64,000 nucleotides of DNA, taken from the NCBI RefSeq assembly GCF_016808095.1, contig NC_068970.1, positions 39,033,630 to 39,097,629 of the forward strand, in the 5' to 3' direction. Of the stretch, positions 36,151 to 47,284 are shown one piece after another. A program made the translations under genes and the position numbers. Positions within the stretch are counted from its first letter, which is position 1. Each line of letters opens with the position of its first letter. The notes beneath the pieces were generated by a model, which saw only the letters and a program-made list of their open reading frames with translations, was not told where the DNA came from and did no database searches. Source of the DNA: Vigna angularis. Its lineage: Eukaryota; Streptophyta; Magnoliopsida; Fabales; Fabaceae.

Positions 36151-36164
36151 AGCTATGGTGCCAA
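36151..36164 (-). other. Copia primer-binding site (degenerate)
   Basis: agctatggtgccaa is the complement of a tRNA-Met type site (agctctgataccaa) with three changes. It sits directly inside the LTR terminus at 36166. Confidence 0.6.
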
Positions 36165-36165
36165 T

Positions 36166-37374
36166 TGTAAGAAAAGTAATGCCTTATATCTCAAGCCAAG
36201 AGGGGGGTGAATTGGATTAACCTTTTTTAAATGATCATTTCAAAATCTTTATGAGTTCTTTGGCTTTCTTGAAATCAATAAACCAAAAGCGATGAATCAA
36301 CAATAAAAGAGAAATGATAGAGAAAGATTCAACACAAACAATCTATACTAGTGCGATTAATCCTAAGCCTACATCCAATCCTCCTTCAATAACCTGGGTT
36401 GAAGGAATTCCACTATAATTAATTGAGTTTATAGAAATACAGAGATAACCCTCTCAATGTACTTCTCTCCACACTAAAAATCAATATAGCAATACAAGAT
36501 ATGAATAACTCCACTCTCTTACACAACCGAGAACAATCACAACTCTCAACCCTTGGCAAACCTACACAATCACAAATTGTTTGTGATAATATGATCTTCA
36601 AGTCACACTCCTCTAGTGTAGATCCAATCATAACAGCTTAAGCACAATTTTTTAAAAGAATCTTGATGGGTAATCAACCAATGAAGCTTTGATTCTCCTA
36701 GATCATTTCTTGAACGCTCTGTAATCAAAACTCAATGGAGTGTGTGTGTGTGTGTGTATGTGTGTGTCTTAACGCATTATAATCGATTAAGGTTTTTATG
36801 TAATTTGTTAAACTTTTTTTTTTCTATTTTAACGTATTATCCTCAACATGTAATTTATTATATAAGCACATAAGCCAGTTATTAATTCAATTGACAATTA
36901 TAACAGATCAAGCTTTAAATGCAAAGGATTAGACAATATATAAACTGATTTAATCGATTAGAAAACTATGTAATCGATTAATCCTATACTTAAGAAATTT
37001 GTCTATCAAATTTTCATTCTAAACATATTAACTCACTTATGAAACAGATTTTGGCTAGCTGTTTGTTTTAATCGATTATATACCATGTATAATCGATTAC
37101 TACAGAACAATTTGCCCATGTTAAGCTTACTAAGTGATCTAGTGAAATCTAATAGATCATATACTATGTTTAATCGATTATTTCAACCAAAAATGAGATA
37201 TTCAATTCGTTTTGAGCATGATTCATTTAACAATAATGAATTCATATATCAAGCACAAACAAGATAAAGATAAAATAATTATTATGTCATTTATTGTGCA
37301 AGAAACCATAAAATCTTTCTTTTGTTCATCATAAAAAACAAAGATATATAAGAAGATTAAAGTTCTCCCTATCA
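36166..37374 (-). repeat. 5' LTR of the copia remnant
   Basis: It runs TG (36166) to CA (37374); reversed it begins TGATAGGGAGAAC, close to the usual Sirevirus LTR start. It contains several aatcgatta octamers (36780-37170) and a GT microsatellite at about 36741-36767. Confidence 0.65.
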
Positions 37375-37502
37375 ACACAATTCATTACCAATTTAAATTC
37401 ATATATTGTACTAACATCGTCCTACCATAACGCATGTGCAACATTTCGCACATAGTAAGTGAGGAGGGATGTATCAAGTGGACCTTTGGGAAATCCATCA
37501 AC
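37375..37502. other. Short spacer
   Basis: Sequence between the copia LTR and the duplicated block. Nothing was recognised. Confidence 0.3.
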
Positions 37503-38302
37503 TTCCTCTTCATTGACATTCCCATCCTCCTACTCTTGAACGTGATGTTACTCTTCAATAACATTAGGCTCCTACTCATGAATATTCGTTTCTTTCTATC
37601 TTCTTTAACCTGATGCAGTAAGTCTTCTCCTCATTTTCCTTTGAGAATAATTTTCTCCTCAATAAGATGATACACTATGCGTTCTAGTCATATCTACAAA
37701 AACATAATAATTTATCGAATCTTCAAAAAAACAACAAAATAAATACCATAAATTAACATAAATTAAAAATAAAAATTATTTCAAATATGTTCAATGGTGT
37801 TCAAAAATCGTTGAAGGCCTCAACAATTTTTCCCTTTACCAGTTTTTTCAGATCAATGCACATCAAGCCAAACCAACATAGTTGAAAGTCTATAACTATG
37901 CAAATGTAAACAAAAACGAACAAATACCTTAGTTTTGCATGCTTTGAAATAGTGTTCGTGCAAAGGGTGTTGTGGTGGTATAAAACTTTCTTTGTGCATG
38001 CAAGAGTATAGTAGTGGTGAAATTACACGAAAAGAAAAACAACGAAAAAAAAAGAGAAAAAGAAAAACAAAGAGGAGTAGGTGAGAACTAAGTTAAACAA
38101 AGAACAAGATAAAAAAAATGGAGTCTTAAAAAAAAAGCTTAGTTAGATTAAAAGCTTAGTTTATTTCTCATAATTTGTGTTTGCCAAACGAATTCTAAAT
38201 TTTACTTTTATTAAAAATTCCTCAAATGACATCCAGAATTTGGTTTCTAGAAAACTAAACTCTATTCTAACGATAATAAAAATCGTGCAGTAAGTAAATA
38301 TA
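37503..38302. repeat. Upstream duplication, copy A (about 800 bp)
   Basis: This aligns end to end with 38879-39652 in the same orientation. Shared landmarks are cattgacattcccatcctcc at the start, cttcaataacattaggctcc, and ctagaaaactaaactc near the end. Differences are scattered substitutions and small indels, roughly one in ten to fifteen bases by eye. No gene lies inside. Confidence 0.8.
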
Positions 38303-38878
38303 AGGTTTAAACCCTTTAGTTGTCCCTATTTATATGGGTTTTACCCAATTTGATCCCCTTCTTATTAGAATTCCCAATTGAGTTCTTATAGTGCTAATTT
38401 GAATCAACTGAGCATCTGCCGTTAAATTTAGTTAACGAGGTTAAGTTTTTGCACAGGTGGAAGATTGATGTGACAAATTTTTAAAACGTGGCATACTGAG
38501 AGTTGAATACGTGGAATTTAGCAACTTTTTAAATTTTAATAATATGAATTTCTGAAATGGGATTTAAGGTTAATAGAAGAGGAAGAAGAAGCTACAGGTG
38601 GCAAAGAAGATGAAAGTAAATCTGTCATTAAATGGACAGAGGATGACCAAAAGAACCTCATGGATCTGGGAAATTTAGAGTTGGAAAGGAACACGCGGTT
38701 GGAGAATCTTATTTCCAGAAGAAGAAAGGAGATTGATATCTGAGAAGAATCTAATAAACTTAGACTTTGCTGATATTTCCAGTAAAAACCCAACCCAGAA
38801 AAACCCAAACAGCATCTAGAGCACCACCGTGAATATTTTCGCGCGATCTCCTTCTTTCACCTGTAATTCCCATCCTCT
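38303..38878. other. Insert between the duplicated blocks, MULE/MITE-like
   Basis: About 576 bp start at gtttaaaccctttagttg. They include a phrase of the kind seen in legume MULE/MITE ends (gggttttacccaatttgatc) and a minus-strand GC-richer frame at 38536-38808 of unknown identity. I found no matching inverted end, so it may be half an element. Confidence 0.4.
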
Positions 38879-39652
38879 TCCTCTTCATTGACATTCCCAT
38901 CCTCCCACTCTTGAAGATGATGTTACTCTTCAATAACATTAGGCTCCTACTTATGAATATTAGTTTCTTTCTCTTTTCTCTAAGCTGATGCAGTAGGTTT
39001 TCACCTCATTTTTTTTTTAGAATAATTTTCTCCTCAATAAGAAGATCCACTTTGCGTTCTAGTCATATCTACAAAAACACAATAATTTATCAAATCTTCA
39101 AAAAAACAACAAAATAAATAAATACCATAAATTAATATAAATTAAAAATAAAAATTATTTCAAATATGTTCAACTGTGTTCAAAAACCGTTGAAGGCCTC
39201 ACCAATTTTCTCCTTTACCAATTTTTTCATATCAATGCACATCAAGCCAAACCAACATGGTTGAAAGTGTATAACTATGCAAATGTTAACAAAAACGATC
39301 AGATACCTTAGTTTTGCGTGCTTTAAAATAGTGTTCGTGCAAAGGGTGCTGTGGTAGTATAAAACATTGTTTGTGCATGCAAGAGTAGAGTAGTGGTGAA
39401 ATAACACGAAAAGAAAAACAACTGAAAAAAAGAGAAAAAGAAAAACAAAGAGGAGTAGATGAGAACTAAGTTAAACAAAAACCAAGATAAAAAAAATGGA
39501 GTTTAAAAAAAAAAAGCTTAGTTTATTTCTCATAATTTGTGTCTGCCAAACGAATTCTAAATTTTACTATTATTAAAAATTCGTCAAATGACATCCAGAA
39601 TTTGGTTTCTAGAAAACTAAACTCTATTCTAACGGTAAGTAAGTAAATATAA
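38879..39652. repeat. Upstream duplication, copy B, next to the amidase gene
   Basis: Second copy of the block at 37503-38302. It ends about 190 bases before the amidase ATG, so it probably includes or borders that gene's promoter. No confident TATA box was located. Confidence 0.8.
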
Positions 39653-39840
39653 CGGACAGTGAATATGAGAAATAAAAAACGTGTCATAAATGAAAAAAAA
39701 TCTACCAAATTCTAAAGTGGGAATAAGCTACACTTCAAAAAGTGAAACTTGCATTGGTGCTTGTGCCTCACATGGGATGGATGGTCCCTATATTCATTAT
39801 CTCGAATCTGGATGATGCAGTCACTTGTTTAGTTCTTCCG

Positions 39841-42800
39841 ATGGCTTCCAACGCAGTCCGAGTGTTATCTTTTTGCTTTGAACTCCTTTTTCTCATCCTT
39901 CAACTCCCTTTCTCTTCTGTGCTACAACCTGGCACGACCCATGGATTCTCAATCCAAGAAGCAACTGTTTACGATCTCCAACTTGCTTTCCACAAAAACC
40001 AATTAAGCTCTAAGCAACTAGTTGAATTCTACCACAAGCAAATAGAAATCCAAAACCCTGTTCTGAGAGGGGTGTTGGAGTTAAACCCAGATGCTCTCGC
40101 ACAGGCAGACAAAGCGGACCAGGAGAGAAAGACCAAGGCACCAGGGTCTCTTTCAGCATTGCATGGAATACCCATTTTGGTTAAGGATAACACTGCAACT
40201 AAGGATAAGATGAACACCACTGCAGGTTCTTTTGCTCTTCTGGGCTCTGTGGTGCCTAGAGATGCAGGTGTAGTCACTAGGTTAAGAAAAGCCGGGGCTA
40301 TAATTTTAGGGAAGGCCACACTCAGTGAGTGGTCACATTACAGGTCAGTTGATGCACCCAATGGTTGGAGTGCCAGGGGAGGATATGGAAAGGTGCTTCA
40401 TTTTCCTTTTTCTTTTATTAGGTTTAATTATGCCAATTTCTATGAATTAATTAATACTCGTTTCTTAATTTTTTTATCCTAAATAATATTAAACTTTTTA
40501 TTGTTTGCTTAGTTTATTTTAGACTTTTGTAGAGGTTCGAGAAGGAATTCAAATTACGCATGTTCCAGACCAAATAGTTAGAAATAATAGTTGTTAAATA
40601 GTTGTGTTGGTTGTCAAATTATGTTTTTCTGATATATTTAATTAGTTAAAATTTTTAATTCGGTTGAAGGCAAGTTCAAATTAGATTTAAACAAATGCGC
40701 TTTCGGTTGTCTTGTATCATAGATATGAAATTTTAATATCTCATTATGAAAACTCCACTAACTTAAATGTTCTTTCACTTATAATGAGCATCTTTCACAT
40801 CCATTCATTTAACGTTTAATGATTCACAGATAACATTGGAGGATCATCCAGTGAGTGGAAAAAGTCAAAGTGAACTTCATCATTTTATTATAAGACATTA
40901 GTTGATTTTTAAATGCAACATTCAGTTTTGATTATTGGTTAAAGGCTTTTAGTTTTAGTTAAAGGTCAAGTTTTAGTCGTCTTAGTGTGGTTAATTTGAA
41001 TATGTTCTGGATCAAAATTAAAAGTGAGTTGGTTTGAACTTTAGGTTAAAATTTAACCTAAGCTAAGCTATAATGAATGTTGAATTAAATCGATCAAGGT
41101 CGATACGAAAATACTATTTTAAAGGTTGATATGAAGTCAAAGGATGAGATGAACCACCTAGAACAATTTTTGAGACGGCCTAATCCAAACGAAGGTAAAA
41201 TAAGTCGGCCATAATTGAAGGTGGAGACAAGGAACCTGAGATGAAGGTGGAGATAGGTCAACTCGAGATGAAAGTTGAAACGAATCGACCACGACCTAAT
41301 GTGGAGACGTGAAGAACTAGCATGAGCTAAAGGTTGAGATGGACCAACCCGAATCCAAGATCGTGTTGAGCTTGTTTGGATAAAAGGCAAAGATATGTTA
41401 GAATCAATCGTTGACCTAGGTTGAAGGTTAAGACGAGTCGGTTCAAACCAAAGGTTAAGATAGGCTTGAATCGAAGGTCCATACGAGTCACTCTAGATTG
41501 AAGGTCATAAATTGATCAGTCTAGTCAAAAGGTTGAGAAAGCCTGACCTTGGAAAATGTCGAGACGGACCAATCTGGACCGAAGGTCGACAGGAGTCAAT
41601 CTAGGATGAAGGTAAAAAAGGACTAGTCCAAGGTCGAAGTTCGTGACACCGACCAATTAGGACAAGAGGTAGAGACGAGTCGAATCAGGCAAAAGTTTGA
41701 GACATGTCCGCCTAAGGAACACGTTGAAAATTGTTGACTTAGGAAAAAGTTTGAGACGATCAGCTCAGGCTGAAGGTTTAGATAGGTCAACCTAGGCCAA
41801 AGGTTGAGACGTGTTGAAGGTCGAGTCCAGGCTTATATTTCAGCTGAGTTAGTTAGACCAAAGGTCAAGATAAGTTGACATTAATGAAGGTCGAGACGTG
41901 TCGCTCAAGCTGAAGGTCAATGTTGGGTAAAGGTTGAGTCTAATTGGCCTAGGTTGAAAGTTGAGTTGAGTCAACCCAATTGAAGGTTGACTTGAGTTTG
42001 TTTGGGCTATTTGGACCAGTTAGCTTATGTGTAAGGTTAAATCAAATCATCTTGGGAGGAAGGTTGAGTTGAGTCAACCTAATCTATATTTGAGTCAAGT
42101 AAATCCGGACCCATAGTTGAGTCGAGTCAACCTAAACCCATAGATAAGTCAAGTTAGTCTAAGTCAAAGGATAAGATGGTTTATTATTGGTCGAAGGTTG
42201 AGATGACTTGGCACAAGCCAAAAGTCAAGACAAGTCAATTTAGGTCGAGTTAGAGCCAAGTCGGCATAGGTCAAATGTCAAATAAAATCGTTTGAGCTGA
42301 AGGTCAAACCCAGTCGACTTGAACCAAGAGCCGATCTAAGTCCACCTGACATGAAGGGTTTAGTAGAGTTGTCTAGCACTGAGGATAAACTTGAGTCAAC
42401 CTATGTTTGATCCAACCTTATTTATCCTGATATTAAACTAGCTCACAAAACTAATTAATGGGCTCTTGAAACTATTTGATTTTGTGGATTTTTTTTACAT
42501 GGGTCTTATTTTTCTATACGCTTTTTTTTCTTTCTCATATAGACCAGGAAAAAACTAAGCCAAAGTGAGAGTTTTAATCACATGACACTTGATAAACTTA
42601 CTATCCCGTAAAAAATAGAATATTTTAACCATGTATCGTACGGTCCTCATGAGGTTGTTCTCTTGAGGTCGTTCGTGGCTGTCCTCCCGTGGCCGTCCTC
42701 CCGTGGACGTCCTCCCATGGTCGTCCACCCGTGGTCGTCCTCCCGACATCGTCCTCCTGTGGTCGTCCTCCCGTGGACGTCCTCCCGTAGACGTCCTCCC

Positions 42801-45800
42801 GCAGACGTCCTCCTGCAGTCGTCCTCCCGTGGTCGTCCTCCCGTGGCTGTCCACCTGTGGACGTCCTCCCGTGGTCGTCCTCCCGTGGTCATCCTCCTGT
42901 GGTCGTCCTCTCATGGTCATCCTTCTGAGGCCGTCCTCCCATGGCCGTCCTCCCATGGTCGTCCTCCCGTGGCCGTCCTCCCTTAACCATCCTCCCAGGA
43001 CGTGTCCAGCGATAATGATTCATTACGCCCCTAATGCAGATTAAGGTGTGATTAGCTCGTCATTAGGCCAACGAAAGGTAAAATCCCATCACCAACTAGT
43101 ATAAATAAAGGTCTCAGATATGACTTTAGGGGCACGATGCACATTATATGCATGACTTGGTTAGCTAACCGATCGGTTATATTACTAACTTGAGCGTCGG
43201 AGTGCCCTTGACAGGTATCCACCCGCACGGCTTTGACGAGAAGAAGGGAGAGCAAATACAACTTGGATGATAGAGGACCACTAAGAAGCCCATCCGGTCT
43301 TCAAGACGACTTGTATTGACATCAACCATTCGGCCATCTGGCCTCCACTAGCGGCCATCCGGCCTGCACTAGCGGCCATCCGACCTCACAGGTACTTAGC
43401 CAAATTTGGCCTCAACCATTCGACCATCCGGCCTTCACTGCTTGGCCATCCGGCCTCACAAGTACTTAGCCAAATTTGGCCTCAAACATCCAGGCATCCG
43501 GCCTCTACTACTCAACCATCCAGCCTCACAAGTACTTAGCCAAATTTGGCATCAACCATCTGGCCATCCGGCCTCCACTATCCGGCCATCCGACCTCAAC
43601 TGATCGGTCATCCGGCCTCACAAGTACTTAGCCAAATTTGGCATCAACCATCCGGCCATCCAGCCTTAACTGGTCGGCCATACCTTGGCCTCAAAGGAAT
43701 CCCGGCCGGCTTCACCGAAGGTCCGCAACCGTGGGTCATCACGAAAGAAATCCCGACCGATCTCACCGAAGGTCGGTGACCGTGGATCTTCACCAAAGGA
43801 ATCCTGGCCGGCCTCATCGAAGGTCGGCAACTGTGGATCTTCACCAAAGGAATCCCGCTCGGCCTCACCGAAGGACGGTGATCGTGGACCTTCACCAAAG
43901 AAATTTTGGCCTGCCTCATCGAAGGATCAGTAGCGTGTCCAGCTCAACCAATAAAGGCAAGACCCGTTTTTCCAACCACCCATTGTGATCAACGAATAAA
44001 GAGGACATAAAGACAAAAGCCAACCGGAGAACTCGTCCTTATCAAAAAGGTCTTGTACAGAACCCCTTCGCAGAATAACATCATGCTCGGGCTTGGGGGG
44101 CTTGTGTACCGTACGGTCCTCATGGGGCCGTCCTCCAGAGGTCGTCCTCCCGTGGACGTCATCTTGCGGTCGTTGTCCCGTGGCCCCCCTCCCGTGGACG
44201 TCCTCCCGCAGTCGTCATCCTGCGACTGTTGTCCCGTGGTCATCCTCTCGTGGCCATCCTCCCGTGGCCGTCCTCCCGTGGACGTCCTCCTGTGGCCATC
44301 CTCCTATGGTCGTCCTCTTGAGGCTGTCCTCCCGTGGTCGTCCTCCTAGGTCGTGTCCAACGGTAATGATTCATTATGCCCCTAATGCAGATTAAGGTGT
44401 GATTGGGTCATCATTAGGCCAGCGAAAGGTAAAGGTCCATCACCAACTAGTATAAATAAAGGTCTTAGGTATGATTTTAGGAGAACGATGCACATTATAT
44501 GCATGACATGCTTAGCTAACCGATCGATTATATTACTAACTTGAGCTTCAGAGTGTCTTTGACAAGTATCCGCCCGCACGACTTTGACGAGAAGGAGAGA
44601 GAGCGAATACAACTTGGATGATAAAGGACCACTAAGAAGTTCGTTCGGTTTTCAAGACAACTTGTATTGCTTTGAGTAAGGGACTTCTACCCTATACCCG
44701 AAACAAATCACATACAATATGGTAATAGGGTATTATAATTGTATTAACATAGTTACTTTGTTAACCGTAATTGTGGAATTATGGGTAAATTAATACCTTT
44801 ATGATGGAATTATGGGTAAATTATGTATACCTTTATGATGTGAATGATAAAAGATGACAAGTCTTTTTATTATAAAAAGATACTAATGACTTGAAAATAG
44901 AATAAAGATGAAGTAGAAAAAAAAAGGCAATGGAGATTAAGAGGTTATTTGGAATAGCTACCTTATAAGTTTTCTTAAAAAGGAAAAATAATTAACTTCT
45001 TCACATGTTAAAAATTTAAAAATAAAAAAATATTTGAGAACATTTTTATAAATTAATTCATGCATAAACTAATTTTAATTTATATGTTATGGCAGTGATG
45101 TTCTCATATTCAGTCTTCATTTCGTTTGATTAGATTAATACGAGTAGGACTTCAATGATGACAATTGTAATTAAACAAAACAATTATATAAATTGGTTGA
45201 ATGAGACTGATATTGTGTGAATGATAAAAAAAAATAAGGAGTTGAGTGAGTGATTTTATTTTGCAGAATCCATACACAATGGATGATCCCTGTGGATCCA
45301 GCAGTGGATCTGCAATATCAGTAGCAGCCAATTTGGTGGCAGTTTCGCTTGGTACAGAAACAGATGGATCTATTTTATGCCCTTCAGATTCTAACTCAGT
45401 AGTTGGTATAAAACCAACGGTAGGACTCACCAGCAGAGCAGGGGTAGTTCCAATCAGCCCAAGACAAGACACTGTTGGGTATGTCCCAGCCAATGTCATC
45501 ATTTTCTTCACATCATGCCCTTTCCAAGCATAATCAATTCCCCTGTTAAAATTATTTGAATTAGATTAAATGTGTAACATTCAAGGGGCTGGTGCAGACC
45601 AATATGCAGGAATGTAGCAGATGCTGCTCTTGTTCTTGAAACCATTGTAGGAATTGACACCAATGATAAAGCAACAATCAAAGCATCAAAGTATATCCCA
45701 AAAGGAGGCTATGCTCAATTTCTAAGGAAAGATGGACTACAAGGAAAGAGACTGGGAGTGATGAGATATTTCTATGATTATGGAAAAGATACTTTTCAGC

Positions 45801-47284
45801 ACGAAACATTTGAGCTACACCTGAATACATTAAGGTAATGAAAATATATATATCTACTTGTCAAGAATATTAGTTATGATTATTACTGTACTCAGTCTCA
45901 TGTGCTTCTTACAAATTCAGGGAAAAAGGAGCAATTTTGGTTGACAATGTGGAGCTAGAAAACATTGATGAAGTTAATAGCGGTCCAAGTGAAGGTATTG
46001 CTTTGGCATTTGAATTCAAATATTCCTTGAACGCATACCTCAAAGATTTAGTTGCTTCCCCGGTGAGAAGCTTGGCCGATGTGATAGCCTTCAACAATAA
46101 ACACCCAAAACTGGTTAGTGCATGAGAATGTAATATCTAGTTAATGTAGAAATGTAGATACAATATAAAAAATATACAAAACACAAATCCATTTTAATAA
46201 TATGAAAATATACAAGATTAAATATATTTTTTATCTCCAAACTATTAAAAAAAATTATTTTTATGTCTAAACTAAATTACAAAATATTTTATTTAAAACA
46301 TCTTATATATGAATAAATTGCACGTACAATGTTTGTCATACGACAAGCTAAATTTTACTTAAATTATAATATAATATTTTTATATTTTTGGTTTGGGACG
46401 ATGTTTTACATAATTTTTGTAAAAAAATATTTTATAATTTGATTTAGAAATAAAATATGATTTTTTATAATAATTTAAGGACAAACGATATATTTGACCC
46501 TAATGTAATTAATAATTTAAATTAAAAAATAATATAATATAATTAAAATACCAATATATAATTTGTTAAAAGAATTTTTCTTATTAATATTAAAATATCA
46601 CCTCTGATTTAGTATTGTTTTCGTAAAATAAAGAGTTGTTTCTTCTAAATTACTTTCAAAATATTTTACGAGAATGATGTCTAGATTTAAGGATAATTTT
46701 TTTAAATAATACATTAAATAAAATTTAGAAAAAAATTAAATTTGTTATAATTATACAAGTGTTGCTGGGAAAATTTAAAAAATGGGAATATATACTATAG
46801 AGGTGAAAGTCAAATTGAAAAGAAACACCAGTATAAAGTAGATATTGAGGAACTGTTTCTATGATGTGTTTTTGATTAACCTATGATTGGTTGGTAATAT
46901 AGCAACTTAGTATTGGTACGGAAATGGCAGGAGAAAGTTAAGGAGTATGGACAAGATCTCTTGGTGCAAGGTCAGAATACAAATGGAACTGGGACACTGG
47001 AACAAGCATTATTAAACTTGACAAAATTGTCAAAAGATGGGTTTGAGAAAGCAGTGATAAGAAATAAACTTGATGCGGTTGTTGTACCTGGTGCAATCTT
47101 TAGTTCTGTACTTGCTATTGGAGGTTATCCTGGAATAACTGTTCCAGCAGGATATGAAAAGGGTAGGCCATTTGGAATTTGCTTTGGAGGTTTGAGAGGC
47201 TCTGAGCCAAAGCTCATCCAAATTGCCTATTCCTTTGAGCAAGCAACTATAATCAGGAAGCCTCCTCCTCTTCGAAAGTTATAA
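39841..47284 (+). CDS. Amidase-signature family protein, five exons, 515 aa
   Basis: Exons are 39841-40392, 45267-45478, 45598-45834, 45921-46113 and 46931-47284. All introns are GT-AG and the frame is open across every junction. Members of the amidase signature family hydrolyse amide bonds through a Ser-Ser-Lys catalytic set. Here Lys is in ILVKDN (about 115), the bridging Ser in CGSSSGSA (195-199) and the nucleophile Ser in TETDGSI (219). The N-terminus (about residues 1-28) is a hydrophobic signal peptide, so the protein likely enters the secretory route. The C-terminal block GICFGGLRGSEPKLIQIA is typical of the plant proteins related to putative amidase C869.01. The substrate is unknown. 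An upstream in-frame ATG at 39742 exists, but the start at 39841 places the signal peptide at the terminus. Intron 1 is 4874 bp because of repeats and a retroelement; the others are 119, 86 and 817 bp. Confidence 0.93.
41080..42420. repeat. Degenerate minisatellite in amidase intron 1
   Basis: About 1.3 kb consist of loosely repeated units of roughly 40-45 bp with the core aaggttgagacgagtcaacct and variants. Neighbouring units differ strongly, so the array is old. It fills the middle of intron 1 and has no coding value. Confidence 0.75.
42632..43321 (+). repeat. Left LTR with 15-bp minisatellite
   Basis: A minisatellite of a 15-bp unit (gtcgtcctcccgtgg) occupies about 42660-43000, around 22 copies. 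It is followed by a conserved 300-bp part with tataaataaagg (about 43103) as a likely TATA box. Because 15 is a multiple of three, several long meaningless frames run through it. Confidence 0.75.
43321..43690. repeat. Tandem array, unit about 70 bp
   Basis: The phrase agtacttagccaaatttggc recurs at about 43392, 43462, 43532 and 43624. Between them lie repeated catccggcct words. It is the interior of the small LTR element. Confidence 0.85.
43684..43930. repeat. Tandem array, unit about 51 bp
   Basis: Four to five units carry ggcctcaccgaaggtcgg and ggatcttcaccaaaggaatc, spaced 51-54 bases. The unit is a multiple of three, which explains long open frames on both strands here. Confidence 0.85.
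44105..44705 (+). repeat. Right LTR with shorter 15-bp minisatellite
   Basis: Same organisation as the left LTR, with about 14 copies of the 15-bp unit (44130-44350). The conserved part contains tataaataaagg (about 44451). It ends cccgaaaca at 44705. Confidence 0.7.

Larger units (their letters stand above)
30815..37374 (-). mobile_element. Ty1/copia (Sirevirus-like) remnant with internal deletion and insertions
   Basis: Minus orientation. The 5' LTR is at 36166-37374, the primer site at 36151-36164, gag at 35085-36150, and a 3' LTR remnant at 30815-31548. An LTR-type insertion (31612-35079) splits the interior. Protease, integrase, RT and RNase H are missing: only gag and a few codons before the 3' LTR remain. 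The LTRs share a distinctive 480-bp block rich in aatcgatta octamers. Confidence 0.7.
42632..44705 (+). mobile_element. Small non-autonomous LTR element in amidase intron 1
   Basis: Direct repeats at 42632-43321 and 44105-44705 start TGTA(T/C)CGTACGGTCCTCATG. The G-rich tract ggcttggggggctt lies directly before the right copy, as a polypurine tract should. Flanks are aacca (42627-42631) and aatca (44706-44710), a 5-bp duplication with one transition. The interior (43322-44104) has no gag or pol, only tandem arrays. The right LTR ends ...cccgaaaca; the left LTR appears to lack its last 35-40 bp. Confidence 0.65.

Noticed and set aside
39742..39840. Upstream in-frame ATG extending the amidase by 33 residues
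   Set aside because: The extension would bury the signal peptide that begins at 39841; the shorter start fits the family better.
42555..43044. Several long open frames rich in Arg/Gly/Pro/Val on both strands, also at 43406-44395
   Set aside because: They run through 15-bp and 51-bp tandem arrays whose unit length is a multiple of three, so any frame stays open. No family resemblance.
43321..43930. Regular direct repeats that could recall a CRISPR array
   Set aside because: Plant nuclear context, units of 51-70 bp without unique spacers, no cas genes. These are ordinary minisatellites.
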